Positions 18,168-27,790 are shown, numbered from the stretch's first letter. The stretch: 64,000 nucleotides of DNA from CAWBBA01 sp963741625 (GCA_963741625.1 CAVUIT010000020.1:1-64000), one strand, 5' to 3'. Translations and numbers: made by a program. Notes: generated by a model from the sequence alone, not told the origin.

Positions 18168-19825
18168 CCGGTAACCACTTCACTCGGTGATGATGAGAGA
18201 ATATCCGTGACCTCAAAGAGCCGCAATTTTCCCTTGAGTCCCTTCAAGGCCCTGGATCCGACTTTCTGCACTGCAAATAAGTTTTCTCCCTGAATCTGTT
18301 CGAAAGTTTCCGGGCCGATGAGGATCTGGTCCGGGTCCGCTGCCTGGCAAATCTTTGAGGCCAGATTTACGGCGTGTCCCAGGATTGTGTAATCCATTCG
18401 CTCGTCTGATCCGAAGTTGCCGACGATGGCGTTGCCGGTGTTGATCCCGTAGCGAACCTGAAAACGAAGTTCCGGGTCCAATTTCTTTACTTCCTGGATC
18501 AGCTTTTCCCGCAGACTCAGTGCCGAACGAACTGCCCTGACAGGGGCATCCGCTTGTGGGAAGGGCGCGCCGTAGATTGCCATCGCCGCGTCGCCGATAA
18601 ACTTGTCCAGTGTGCCCTGTTCTTGGAAAACTATCTCGTTGACCGTCATACAGAAGAGGTTGAGGATCTGCTGGAGCTGCTTGGGAGTAATGGTCTCGCA
18701 CAGAGTGGTAAATCCGACAATATCGCAAAAGAAGATCGTCGCGACGGTTTCTCTCACTTGCAGGTCAGCCGCTCCTTTGAGGATCAGATCAACCACCTGG
18801 GATGAATGGAAGCGGCTCAGATTCTGGCGGATAATCGCGCGATGAATTGCCTCTTCATTGAGCCTTTCGGTGAGCTTCCACCGCTGTATGGCCAGCGCGG
18901 CCTGATGCCCGATTGCGGTTAATAGATCCAGGTCTTCGGCCTGGTAACCGGCTGCGATATCAAGGCTATCCACATAAATTACCCCTAGAATCGTCCGCTC
19001 TTCCCAGATAGGAGCGGCCATCACTGACCGAATTCCATCGATGACCACACTATCTCCCATGTCGAAACGAGGATCTTCCAGAGCATTATCCGTCAGAATG
19101 GCCACGCGATCACTCAGGATGCGGCCTATGATGGTAGTGCTGATGGGTCTGATGTTCCCTTCTTCAGCCGCGGCTCGCTCCTTTTGGGGTACAGGCTCCT
19201 CCTCCCCGTCTCTGAGCAGGATCGTAGCCTGTGAAGGCGTGAAAATGTCGAAGATCTGATCCATTACGTAATCCAGGATCTCATCGAGGTCTTTAGTGAC
19301 CACGAGTTCTTCGGTGATCCGATAAAGGGTCAGCAGGTTCCGGTTTAGGCGCTCTCTTCTGACTCTCGTGGGAACTCGTTCAGCATTCTCCGTGGCCTCG
19401 GAAAGATAGCTGCTGATCATACCGAGCGGTTTGACTATTCTCTCTGTCTCGTGTTTGTGGACGAAGGGCTCCTGGTCGAGGTGGGTAAGATCGACGGTCT
19501 GGGTTTGGGCGAACCCTGGAGACACATCGGGCGACCCTAGCTTGCGAAAGAGAAGCCTAAATGGGCCTATTTGGATGACATCTCCAACTTTGATGTGCCG
19601 CCGGTTCTTGATCCTGCGCCCGTTTACCCAGGTCCCATTTCTGCTCTCCAGGTCTTTTACAACGAACCTCTTCCCCTCACTCAGGATCAGGCAATGATTT
19701 CGGGACACCATGCTATCAACCAGGCGCAGATCGCATTTTTCATGGCGACCCACAATGGTCTGGTGCTCTGTAAAGCTCTCTTCCACCTCTTTGCCGTCCG
19801 GCCTGATTATTACAAGATTGAACAT
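18164..19825 (-). CDS. FHA-GAF-adenylate/guanylate cyclase
   Basis: 553 residues, three recognisable domains. Residues about 20-90: FHA phosphothreonine-binding domain (TIVGRHEKCDLRLVD, SRNHCLI, SRNGTWVNGRRI). About 165-310: GAF sensor domain (DPRFDMGDSVVIDGIRSVMA, GVIYVDSLDIAAGY, LTAIGHQAALAI). About 345-545: class III nucleotide cyclase domain, with ATIFFCDIVGFT carrying one metal Asp, KFIGDAAMAIYGAP the second, and RYGINTGNAIVGNFGSDERMDYTILG. It probably makes cAMP in response to a ligand or phosphoprotein; substrate choice is not settled. Start at 19825 puts the FHA domain immediately at the N-terminus. Last signalling gene of the block, coupled to lpxL. Confidence 0.93.
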   Translation of the reverse strand: MFNLVIIRPDGKEVEESFTEHQTIVGRHEKCDLRLVDSMVSRNHCLILSEGKRFVVKDLESRNGTWVNGRRIKNRRHIKVGDVIQIGPFRLLFRKLGSPDVSPGFAQTQTVDLTHLDQEPFVHKHETERIVKPLGMISSYLSEATENAERVPTRVRRERLNRNLLTLYRITEELVVTKDLDEILDYVMDQIFDIFTPSQATILLRDGEEEPVPQKERAAAEEGNIRPISTTIIGRILSDRVAILTDNALEDPRFDMGDSVVIDGIRSVMAAPIWEERTILGVIYVDSLDIAAGYQAEDLDLLTAIGHQAALAIQRWKLTERLNEEAIHRAIIRQNLSRFHSSQVVDLILKGAADLQVRETVATIFFCDIVGFTTLCETITPKQLQQILNLFCMTVNEIVFQEQGTLDKFIGDAAMAIYGAPFPQADAPVRAVRSALSLREKLIQEVKKLDPELRFQVRYGINTGNAIVGNFGSDERMDYTILGHAVNLASKICQAADPDQILIGPETFEQIQGENLFAVQKVGSRALKGLKGKLRLFEVTDILSSSPSEVVTG

Positions 19826-19850
19826 TGTGGTTAGGCACAACCAAAGAAAG

Positions 19851-20216
19851 TCAGCCGAATGCCACGGCTTCTATGAGCTTGAGCAGATTGGTCTTCGACT
19901 CGTCACTGATGCTTGCGATCTCAAAGCCAGACACATAATAGCCTTGAGGGTTCTCCCTTCTCGTCCAGCGGCAAGTCACCTCGAAGATCAAAGGTGCCCC
20001 TTTAACGTAATCGGATGCCTGAATGACGAGAGTCTTGGTTGCATTAACATCCACCTTTACGCCGAACAATTGAACCCCTGTTTCATTAATGTCCTGGACT
20101 AGCCCCAGAAACCTTTTAGTCTCCGCGTCGTAGGCGGGGATCTTGAAAAGCACGTATTTTCTCTTGGACTTTCGACGGTCTTCCACCGCCGAACCCGTCG
20201 AACTCTCGTCGCTCAT
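19851..20216 (-). CDS. PilZ-domain protein
   Basis: 121 residues from the ATG at 20216, with AGGAG upstream. The N-terminal DRRKSKRKYVLFKIPAY has the basic R-rich lead of PilZ domains and DINETGVQLFG stands in the place of the D/N-x-S-x-x-G motif, followed by a beta-barrel pattern. PilZ domains bind cyclic di-GMP and control motility, pili or exopolysaccharide. The Ser of the second motif is Thr/Glu-shifted here (NETG), so binding is probable but not sure. 25 bases upstream of the FHA-cyclase gene, suggesting that cAMP and c-di-GMP signalling are linked in one operon. Confidence 0.8.
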   Translation of the reverse strand: MSDESSTGSAVEDRRKSKRKYVLFKIPAYDAETKRFLGLVQDINETGVQLFGVKVDVNATKTLVIQASDYVKGAPLIFEVTCRWTRRENPQGYYVSGFEIASISDESKTNLLKLIEAVAFG

Positions 20217-20360
20217 GTTCCTCTCCTGAGGGCTACGCACTTCACATTAGAGTCAGCCACCGTTGCTGAAGGATGCTGCTCTTGGGCCCCGAAGAATACG
20301 CTCTCACAACACTTGACGCCCGATCCCTCGTTGGAAACGAATCGTCTGCGCTTCCCCGTG

Positions 20361-21611
20361 TTAACCACGTTTCGCTCTTGTCTGCCTGCCTGTAAGTTTC
20401 CGAGCATCTTCTTTAAGTGTATTCTCGAGCATACGATTGACCGATCGGCTGACCAGAAACCTGAACGATCGGATAACGTTCTCGGGATTGCCAGACCTGC
20501 CCAGCCTTTTCGCAAGAGATCGTCCAGCCTTCAGGATTGTCGTGGCCTGGCGCTCAACAAGCCTTGAAAAGGCATCTGCATCCTTTATTTCAAGTTGCCG
20601 GAGGATCGGCGGCCTGCGATCGGGTAGTCCTTCGGCCTTCCGAACAGCGGATTTATACCTTTCATAGCGTGTAAGGATCTGATGAAAGGCAACCAACGGA
20701 TCGTCTTCAGAAGATGACAGCTTCCGGTCCAGATAGTCAGTAACCTCCATCAGGAAGCGGACAGACTCGGGGTGTGCCCGAGACATGCGCTTGACTACAT
20801 ATTCCAAAACAACTTTCATTGCCAGCGCGGCGAAATCGACTGTCACGTTGTCCTGGAATCGGGCCCGCACCTTTTGGAGTTCGTTGGCTAACGCACTCAC
20901 CGATCGCTTTGAGATTTCCCATTCCAACGTGAGAATGGTCTCCTGGAGTTTCCGGAGCGGGAACGAGTCCGGGGCACGGAGCTGAGATCCCCGGGGGCGG
21001 GCAGCCGCCTGAGAAGCACCGGCATATCCTTGCGCGGACGTTTGATCAGCCTGGGCCGTTTCACTCAAGAGAGTGTTCATGTGGCGTGAGATCTCTTCAG
21101 CCACCGCATCTTCGTAAGTGAACGCGGACTCGGGGGCTACTCCAGTGCCGGAGGCCGGAACTGCAGGACCCCGTTTGGCAGCCGGCTCTTTGCGGGGCGG
21201 AGCGGCGGCCGGGATCTCGTTATATTCTACGAACTGCTCTGCCTCACTGCCGGATTCGGCGACTCTGACGTCCAATTGTGCCGTTTCCGGTGGAGGGGTC
21301 TCAGGTTGCTCCACAAAAAGCGTATCCACGGCTAGGTCTATTGCCCAGTCGGTGTCTTGGTCTCCCGAGGTGATAGATGACGGTGTCCCCTTGAATGCCG
21401 TCATGAACAGAGTTTCTACCGCCTCGTCGAGGGAAGGTGTTTTGGAGGCCGGAGCCGCGACGGTTCCTGCGGCAGAAGACGGAGACGGACCCGGACTAGC
21501 GTTGTCGGTTGCGACACGATGTTCTCCAGTTGTGGGCGCCTCAACGAAAAACGTATCAACCGCTACATCGATAAGTCGGTCCAGATCATCGGTTTCGTCT
21601 CGTTTGGGCAT
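20361..21611 (-). CDS. Unknown protein with repeated AVDTxFVE motifs, in the MglA operon
   Basis: 416 residues, no family recognised. Three copies of a short acidic motif lie in the first 100 residues: LIDVAVDTFFVEAP (near 10), LDEAVETLFMTAF (near 60) and AIDLAVDTLFVEQP (near 88), separated by Pro/Ala/Thr-rich linkers. A second half (from about 215) is helical and charged (LQETILTLEWEISKRSVSAL, ALAMKVVLEYVVKRM) and ends basic. The pattern suggests linear docking motifs tethered to a helical domain. It is 20 bases downstream of MglA, so it is a candidate effector or scaffold of that GTPase. Confidence 0.75.
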   Translation of the reverse strand: MPKRDETDDLDRLIDVAVDTFFVEAPTTGEHRVATDNASPGPSPSSAAGTVAAPASKTPSLDEAVETLFMTAFKGTPSSITSGDQDTDWAIDLAVDTLFVEQPETPPPETAQLDVRVAESGSEAEQFVEYNEIPAAAPPRKEPAAKRGPAVPASGTGVAPESAFTYEDAVAEEISRHMNTLLSETAQADQTSAQGYAGASQAAARPRGSQLRAPDSFPLRKLQETILTLEWEISKRSVSALANELQKVRARFQDNVTVDFAALAMKVVLEYVVKRMSRAHPESVRFLMEVTDYLDRKLSSSEDDPLVAFHQILTRYERYKSAVRKAEGLPDRRPPILRQLEIKDADAFSRLVERQATTILKAGRSLAKRLGRSGNPENVIRSFRFLVSRSVNRMLENTLKEDARKLTGRQTRAKRG

Positions 21612-21631
21612 GAAGTTGTCCGCCGCGCCTA

Positions 21632-22246
21632 TTAAGCTCTGATTTTATGATGAACAGATTTAATTGTGATTTTGCTGACTTCTCGCAACGTATCAAACAC
21701 TCCTGTACCCTGCAGCGCGCTGGCCATCATGACCGGCGCCGGGGTCTTGAGCATCGAGTTCAGGTCTTCCTCCATGGTTTCCTTGGATAAAACCGGGATG
21801 ACGCTCCCTTCCAGGTCTCGTTTGTTAAATTGAAGCACTAGAGGGAGTTCGTCCAAGTCGAGCTTGTCTTCAGCCAGGTTTTCACGTAGATTCTGGAGGC
21901 TTTCCTTGTTGGATGCCTGCTGCACCTCCATTGAGTCTGCTACAAAAACGACTCCATCTACCCCTTTTAAGACCATTTTGCGGCTTTCGTTGTAGAGTAC
22001 TTGGCCGGGCACCGTGTAGAGTTGGACCCTTATGCTGAAATCTTTGATCTTTCCCAGTGACAGTGGAAGGAAATCAAAGAAAAGCGTTTTGTCACCCCTA
22101 GTGTCGATCGAAATCATTTTGCCCATGAACTGGGCGCTCATCCTTTCATTCACGTAGAGCAGGTTGGTAGTTTTGCCGCACCTGCCTGGGCCGTAGTACA
22201 CTACCTTTACTTGGATTTCCTTTGCGCTCTTGTTGATAAACGCCAT
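21632..22246 (-). CDS. mglA: MglA-type small GTPase
   Basis: 204 residues. MglA is a Ras-like GTPase that marks one cell pole and sets polarity of pili and motility machinery. Visible motifs: P-loop GPGRCGKTTNL, TVPGQVLYNESR in the switch II place (the TVPGQ form is specific to MglA), and NKRDLEG for guanine recognition. The ATG at 22246 follows GGGAGGTGTGAG, one base after the stop of the roadblock gene. Length is normal for the family. Being directly coupled to a roadblock-domain protein is the standard MglB-MglA arrangement. Confidence 0.95.
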   Translation of the reverse strand: MAFINKSAKEIQVKVVYYGPGRCGKTTNLLYVNERMSAQFMGKMISIDTRGDKTLFFDFLPLSLGKIKDFSIRVQLYTVPGQVLYNESRKMVLKGVDGVVFVADSMEVQQASNKESLQNLRENLAEDKLDLDELPLVLQFNKRDLEGSVIPVLSKETMEEDLNSMLKTPAPVMMASALQGTGVFDTLREVSKITIKSVHHKIRA

Positions 22247-22247
22247 C

Positions 22248-23084
22248 TCACACCTCCCTTTTCGGGAGTTTTTTCTCAAGCACCAGAACCACCTCCGCTA
22301 TTTTCAGACGCAAGAGGCCCAGGGAGAAAGAGTTACTGAAAATAGTGACAATTATGTACTCTGGTCCTACTCGGCTGAAGTGGAACGACTCGTTATGTCC
22401 CTTGTAAAATAGGAGCACAAAATCCTGTTCACCTATCAGACGTGCGATCTGTTCAGTGGCGGCAAAGTTAGCCGCGGCCACAGCGGCCAGGGATACCGCG
22501 TCCAGCTCAATTTTGTCGCCCACATGAAGGATCAGAGAGCCCGCGGTATCAATGATCATGAGCGAGGAGATCCCCTCGGTCATGATTTCCTTAGCCAAAT
22601 AGCTCCTGACGTCATTCAATATGTCGACGTTGACAATGATATCTGCGCTGCGGCCAGTCTTTATTTTTTCGACTTTGTCCAACTCGTGCTCCAGGACTAC
22701 TTTGTCCAGGAAGCTCTCACGGCCGGACGCCGGCCGTTGTCCGGCAATCTCCTCCAGCCTCATGAGGCCGGCGGTGAAAGAATCAACCAATTGACGATCC
22801 GGCAGCCCCTCTTTTGTCAGTGCCTGGAGCATTTGCGAATGCGGGCTCAGGCGATCTTTCAGGTCCTTGTTTCCTAGATGGTCTGCCGCGGAGTTGAGAA
22901 TGTCGAGGACCTTTTCTACCTTACGGACCGACTGGGAATGATCGTCCGGTGGGGCATCGAGATCCTGCACCAATCGTCGGGCATTATCTATATAGGCCCA
23001 CAAGAAGGCAGGTAGCTTCCCGAGGATCTCAACTTCTTCAGAGCCTTTGAAGATATCGTCAAAACCAAGTTCATGTGACGTCAT
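22248..23084 (-). CDS. MglB-like roadblock/LC7 protein with helical N-terminal domain
   Basis: 278 residues. The C-terminal 130 residues (from ILNDVRSYLAKEIMTEGISS) show the roadblock/LC7 pattern (SSLMIIDTAGSLIL, SLAAVAAANFAATEQIARLI), the fold of MglB, which is the GTPase-activating partner of MglA. Plain MglB is about 150 residues; here some 140 residues of mostly helical sequence precede it (RRLVQDLDAPPDDHSQSVRK onward), reminiscent of a helical-bundle or HPt-like module. Thus it may couple another input to GTP hydrolysis. Start at 23084; coupled directly to mglA. Confidence 0.87.
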   Translation of the reverse strand: MTSHELGFDDIFKGSEEVEILGKLPAFLWAYIDNARRLVQDLDAPPDDHSQSVRKVEKVLDILNSAADHLGNKDLKDRLSPHSQMLQALTKEGLPDRQLVDSFTAGLMRLEEIAGQRPASGRESFLDKVVLEHELDKVEKIKTGRSADIIVNVDILNDVRSYLAKEIMTEGISSLMIIDTAGSLILHVGDKIELDAVSLAAVAAANFAATEQIARLIGEQDFVLLFYKGHNESFHFSRVGPEYIIVTIFSNSFSLGLLRLKIAEVVLVLEKKLPKREV

Positions 23085-23384
23085 TTCTCTTCAGTCCTTT
23101 GGTGAAAGGATACATTCGGTGCCGGCGAACACTGTGTTCAATCTCTCAACGACTAGAAGTATCAAGATTCTTCTCTAGTTGCACGTGCTGTTTGAATTGA
23201 CATGTTCTTAATCGGGACGAAAACCGTTCCGCCCAAGAGGTCTCCGGCACGGTGACACGTATGAAACATTAGCACATTGTAAGGTTTTTTTGGAGTGGTA
23301 ATCGAGAAGTGTTCCTGATTTTCTCTTCTTAGGGCGGGGATGTTAACCCGAAGTCCCCAGACATGCGGTACATCCGAGGGCCCT
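23085..23384. other. Intergenic, 300 bp, before the MglB-like gene
   Basis: Between the PATAN gene stop and the roadblock gene start. No convincing gene. It is AT-richer near the MglB-like start and could hold a promoter for the roadblock-mglA part of the block. Confidence 0.4.
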
Positions 23385-26147
23385 TTATCCCCCACTTTTG
23401 GACTCAGCAATCCGTCGGGCTTGCGTAGCTACCACTTGCGAAATGTTCTTGCTCTTGGCCAACTTCCTCAGATCAGGTTCCCGCAGATGGGGTAAAAACT
23501 GCATGACAAGAGGAACCGGGGTCTTGGAATTTGAGGCCAAATTGAATTTGATGTGATACAGTTTCGACCACTCTTTGGTAGAGGCTATATGACGAAGTAC
23601 GTCTTCGCAGACGTGCTTCGACTTGCTGATGGCATCGATCTCCGACTCTTGGATCTTGGGAGACCTGACGGCCGCGATAGCAACCATCTTGTTCGGATCG
23701 CGAACGAGGATATCCCTGGCCTCCCGGTTTCCCAAAAACGCAAGCTTCACCTTTTCGGCTACTCCCATTACCAGAATCTGATGGTAAAGGCTTTCGTACT
23801 GACCCTCCGACAGCTCCCATTCGGGAAGTTCACCAGGCTTGGTAACCCGTGTGATTTCCTGAGGGATCAATTGCATCGAGTCGATGAAGAACTCGGACAA
23901 CGGTTTGTCGACGGTTATGGGAAATTGTTGATGCGCAGGGCGAACCAGAAATCTAGTGCTATTCCATGCGATCATTGCGGCCATGGCCTCCAGCGGCCCT
24001 TCTTTGCCTTCCACATGCGCATGAAGAATGCGGGCACGGTCCCTAAAGATCTCGCCGGACCCTTCCTCGCATAGCAGCGACACCTCCATTGGGATCGGCG
24101 AACCTTCCAGCGCCGAGAGCACTTCGAGAACATCCATGGCTTCCGGACTCCCGGACATCAACCTTAGCCAGGTCTGCCCCTCCTCCGGCGAACTTGGTCC
24201 TGCCGCCGGCGTGCGGAGAAGCTCTTCGGCAGCTACAGGGTCGACGTTTTCCACTTGGAAATGCGTGCGCAGCGAGTAACGAAACTTCAGATCAGGGGCC
24301 TTCAAGATCGCCTCAATTGCCGGCAGCCCTTCCAGGGCGCCCCAGACAGCCCCTATTACTCGGCCTCGTCTGAAGAACACCCGCCCGGATTGCTTCACGC
24401 CCTCCAAACCTATCGTCCCCGACCGAGCCCCCTGAGCCGCGGCGCGGATGAGACCGCCCAGTCCGCAGAAGCCCAGCGGCCCTTCCACCTTGATTTCTCC
24501 CTGACCCTGCAGAAGCGATTCTTCAAAGCCGTCGATCCGTTTCCTCAGCGCTGGTTCGTCGCGACCCAGGTCGGCAATCTTGGACGCCACCGCGGGGCTT
24601 TTCTCCAGCAGCTTCCGGTTTTCGAAGACCGCTGCGAGTATCTGTGGGCTCCGCCAATTCTCCAGAATATGAAGGGCAGTCTCCTCCATTAGGTTTGGGG
24701 ACGAGGCCGCCACGGCAATCAGAGATTCATCACGAACCGTTTCCCGTATGAGGAAATCCATGACAGACGGATGGAGATCAGATCCAAAACCCTTGCGATA
24801 GGTGGGGAGATCGAGGGAAGCGAGAGTTTTCTTAGCTTCTTCCCTAATCTCCTGGGATTCATCGTGGGAAAGGTAACTGAGCAGGACCAGTTTTTCGGTT
24901 GTGGATACCGGCACCTTTCCACGTGCTGCCCTCAGCCTGATATCGTGCTCAGTGGCTGGGTTCAGGTACTTGTGGACCGTCTTAGAGATCTTGACTCTTA
25001 AAGCTTTGCGGACCAGCGGATTGGCGTCTGATTCAAGAGCCTCACGCGCCTGTTGATCGTCACCGAAGACCAGGCGAACCTTCTCGAGAATTGGCAGGGT
25101 AACAACGTCCTGCCCCTCGAATAGTTCGTTGATCAAGGCCAGTTCAGAAGTGATCCGCTCAGTGACGGTTACGCCTTCATCGAGCAACCGCATTGCTTCG
25201 ATAATGAGGTTTTGCATTCCCGCGTGGATCACTTCCGGAACTTCTTCGCCGCCCCGACTGATGGAAAAATGAGCGTTGGGCCAAGCTAAGATCTGACATG
25301 CCGCGTCCATGCCGGTCAGATCCCCAACGGATGCGTTAACGATTCTGCCTCGCTTAAAGTAGAGGTCTCCCGCTTCGCCATCGCGCTTGAGTCGGCATAC
25401 CGCCTGTTTCGAGTTCATCTCGAATATTTCCGATATCTCAAAGATATTCATGGCCTTGAGATGCCCGTCCACGGTCCAGCCCATGCTTGCTTCGTCTTCG
25501 AAGGGATCCACATCCGGGGTGTGATCGAGGGCACCCATCACCAGATTGAGTGTATTGATGTTTATCCTATTGCTAAAATCTCCCGGCAAAGCATGCACAT
25601 ATTGGAACGAGGCATCTATCCAGCCGAAAGCCTTGTAAACAGCTCCCAGGCCGTCCTCTTCGCCCGCCACCGCGCCCACCACCTTTCCGCTTTCCGTGTA
25701 GACCGTCGCGGTATCTTCCGCGCGGTTCAGGGTGATGTGAGCTGTGCGGTTATTGTGATCGATGGCCTGGAGCAACTCCCCCAGCCCAAACAGCCCGATA
25801 TTTCCGCCCACGGTTTCGCCGGCTGAACCCGCTGTCTCAGTCTTTTCCCCCAAACCGACCTTTTCTATCACCTTCAGGACGATGTCTCGGATCGGTTCGG
25901 GAAGTTCCGGCCGGTCCGGTCTGTTGAACCAATTTCGAGCGGCAGGGATCAGATTCTTTCTGGCCTGCGATGATATTTCGGGATCAGTGTCCCGGGATAA
26001 GTAGCTCAAAATTATCAGGGTATCGTGTAACGTGAACTCGGCTTGCATGGCAGCGGCCTGCAACTTCTTTTCCCGCGAGGCTTTGGCGCCTATGAATCCC
26101 GCTAGGCGTGATCCTACGCTTACTATCTTTTTTTCGCCGTTGGGCAT
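23385..26147 (-). CDS. Multi-domain PATAN (DUF4388) and HEAT-like repeat protein
   Basis: About 920 residues. Two copies of a helical HEAT-like unit (TLIILSYLSRDTDPEISSQA near 45 and LVLLSYLSHDESQEIREEA near 430) alternate with four regions of the PATAN/DUF4388 type, which carry the pattern L-x-Y/F...G-x-L-x-F-x-x-G-x-I-x-x-A (NIGLFGLGELLQAID near 120; GDLYFKRGRIVNASVGDL near 270; GRVFFRRGRVIGAVWGALEG near 600; GEIFRDRARILHAHVEG near 720). PATAN domains occur in bacterial polarity and response-regulator proteins (PatA of cyanobacteria and relatives) beside MglA/B-like GTPases. It is thus a likely adaptor of the downstream roadblock-MglA pair. Start is either 26147 or 26177; neither has a strong ribosome site. 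Confidence 0.85.
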   Translation of the reverse strand: MPNGEKKIVSVGSRLAGFIGAKASREKKLQAAAMQAEFTLHDTLIILSYLSRDTDPEISSQARKNLIPAARNWFNRPDRPELPEPIRDIVLKVIEKVGLGEKTETAGSAGETVGGNIGLFGLGELLQAIDHNNRTAHITLNRAEDTATVYTESGKVVGAVAGEEDGLGAVYKAFGWIDASFQYVHALPGDFSNRININTLNLVMGALDHTPDVDPFEDEASMGWTVDGHLKAMNIFEISEIFEMNSKQAVCRLKRDGEAGDLYFKRGRIVNASVGDLTGMDAACQILAWPNAHFSISRGGEEVPEVIHAGMQNLIIEAMRLLDEGVTVTERITSELALINELFEGQDVVTLPILEKVRLVFGDDQQAREALESDANPLVRKALRVKISKTVHKYLNPATEHDIRLRAARGKVPVSTTEKLVLLSYLSHDESQEIREEAKKTLASLDLPTYRKGFGSDLHPSVMDFLIRETVRDESLIAVAASSPNLMEETALHILENWRSPQILAAVFENRKLLEKSPAVASKIADLGRDEPALRKRIDGFEESLLQGQGEIKVEGPLGFCGLGGLIRAAAQGARSGTIGLEGVKQSGRVFFRRGRVIGAVWGALEGLPAIEAILKAPDLKFRYSLRTHFQVENVDPVAAEELLRTPAAGPSSPEEGQTWLRLMSGSPEAMDVLEVLSALEGSPIPMEVSLLCEEGSGEIFRDRARILHAHVEGKEGPLEAMAAMIAWNSTRFLVRPAHQQFPITVDKPLSEFFIDSMQLIPQEITRVTKPGELPEWELSEGQYESLYHQILVMGVAEKVKLAFLGNREARDILVRDPNKMVAIAAVRSPKIQESEIDAISKSKHVCEDVLRHIASTKEWSKLYHIKFNLASNSKTPVPLVMQFLPHLREPDLRKLAKSKNISQVVATQARRIAESKSGG

Positions 26148-26623
26148 TGAGGTTGATGAACCCTGATAATGTAACATTTAAGGCATGTATTGTTGCGGAT
26201 TTTAGAATTCAGAGGCTAATTTGTCAACATTGCAGAACATCCGAGTGCTTGCCACAAAGGGTGTCATTGAGTATTGTTACCCCTCGTGGGCTACGCGAAG
26301 CGTCCAAGAAGCAGAGGTTGGCATTGGGCCCCACGACTTTACTCAGGGAACAGGCCGCAAGCATCGGCTTCCCACATTCCCTGTCCTTCTGAGAAGAGAA
26401 CTGATCAGCCCCTAAAGGTCAAGCTCTATGTCAAGCTGGTCATGGTTCCGAGTTAAAATCGGAACATGCACTCCTCAACGTGAATCAGCAACCCCGACAG
26501 CCTGCGGGGGCATCTCCGCAGCCCTGCCTCGCCGGACTGATCATGGGGGAAATAATTCCCAATGCAGAATTGAAATCCGCGAGACACCGGCGAAAATAGA
26601 AGGCCCAAATAAGGCGCGTTTTC
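26148..26623. other. Divergent intergenic region
   Basis: 476 bases between the PATAN gene (minus) and the TPR lipoprotein (plus). Should hold both promoters. No gene or repeat that I can support. Confidence 0.4.
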
Positions 26624-27442
26624 GTGCCGTCACGATCTGCCGCAAAATTCCTGCTAATCGGGGTCTGTGCCGTGGTCGCCGCGGCCGGTTGCGGCAAGAA
26701 AGTCACTCGCCCAGGAATGCCGTTTGACTTGGATAGAGTCTTCACTGGAATCCCGTCCCCCAAGGAGGAATCGTGGAAGGACAAAGGAGTTCGCCTAGCC
26801 AAGGAAAAGGATTATTCCAAAGCCATCGAAGCCTTTATGCAACACGTGGTCGAGGAACCGGAGAGTTTTTTCGGGTTCAATGCCATTGCAGTCTGCTACA
26901 AGAACTTGGGTGACCACTCCAATGCAATGAAAAATTTCGAGAGAGCTTTTGAATTCACTGAGTCTTCGGAGGAGAGAGCCAAAGTCCTCGCCAACATCGG
27001 GAATCTCTACTTTTCCGCAGACAAGCCGCAAGTTGCACTCGGATATTACAAGGAAGCAGCCTCGGAATTTCCAAAAGACCCTCTATACCTTATCCTCGTT
27101 GCCAGGACGTTTGTGGTACTCGATGATTACGAGCGGGCCAGAAAGGTGCTTGCCGCTGCGGAAAAGACTCACAAGAACCTCGAAAAATACGAACGTGGCG
27201 AAGACAAGGGGCTGGGATCATATCTAGCGGCACACTGCTATCTGGCCCTCAATGACGAGAGCAAAGTCTTCCAATACCTGGAGAGTGCTCTCAAGGCCAA
27301 TCCTGCCAGATATGTACCGCGAATAGAAAAAGATGCCGCGGATGAGAGGAATCTTTTGTATACCTTGAAAGACGACCCATTACTCAAGAAGACCATGGCA
27401 AAGTACTCCGCGAGTGCCGAGCGTGCCCCATCGCCCAATTAG
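26624..27442 (+). CDS. TPR lipoprotein
   Basis: 272 residues from a GTG start. The lead KFLLIGVCAVVAAAGC is a lipoprotein signal with lipobox AAGC, so the mature protein is tethered at the envelope by a lipid on its first Cys. Three to four TPR units follow (AIEAFMQHVVEEPESFFGFN, NAMKNFERAFEFTESSEERA, ALGYYKEAASEFPKDPLYL, then AHCYLALNDESKVFQYLESA). Such lipoproteins act as assembly scaffolds, for example in pilus (PilF-like) or outer-membrane machinery; nothing in the sequence fixes the partner. Divergent from the PATAN gene and in front of the histidine kinase, with a 348-base gap to the latter. Confidence 0.85.
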   Translation: MPSRSAAKFLLIGVCAVVAAAGCGKKVTRPGMPFDLDRVFTGIPSPKEESWKDKGVRLAKEKDYSKAIEAFMQHVVEEPESFFGFNAIAVCYKNLGDHSNAMKNFERAFEFTESSEERAKVLANIGNLYFSADKPQVALGYYKEAASEFPKDPLYLILVARTFVVLDDYERARKVLAAAEKTHKNLEKYERGEDKGLGSYLAAHCYLALNDESKVFQYLESALKANPARYVPRIEKDAADERNLLYTLKDDPLLKKTMAKYSASAERAPSPN

Positions 27443-27790
27443 AGTTGTGGTGCTTAGTTTCAGCATTTTTTGAAGCTCCGCTGGGCGAGACACAGTTACG
27501 TAGACGTGCTAGAAGGCGACATAAAACTCCGCAGCCAATGCAATGATTTCCGGATTCCCGCGTGCGCGGGAATGACGTCAGCGCAATCGTTACGCTGGCG
27601 CATGCCTAAAAGGTAAGTTATTAGCGATCCGCCGGAAGGTCTCAGATTCCCACTCATGACGCAATGGTTGAGCCCCAATAAGGATTCCTCTGGACAATAG
27701 CTTCAATCGTGATAATAATTGAATGAGAAGTGGGTGAAGTAGCGGTCGGAACGAAGCCACTGCTGGAGTGTGGATTTGCCAAAGGAGTCT
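27443..27790. repeat. Intergenic region with a short perfect hairpin
   Basis: 348 bases without a gene. At 27555-27572 TTCCCGCG-TG-CGCGGGAA is a perfect palindrome followed by TGACGTCAGCGC, the form of a common dispersed repeat. No further feature. Confidence 0.55.
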
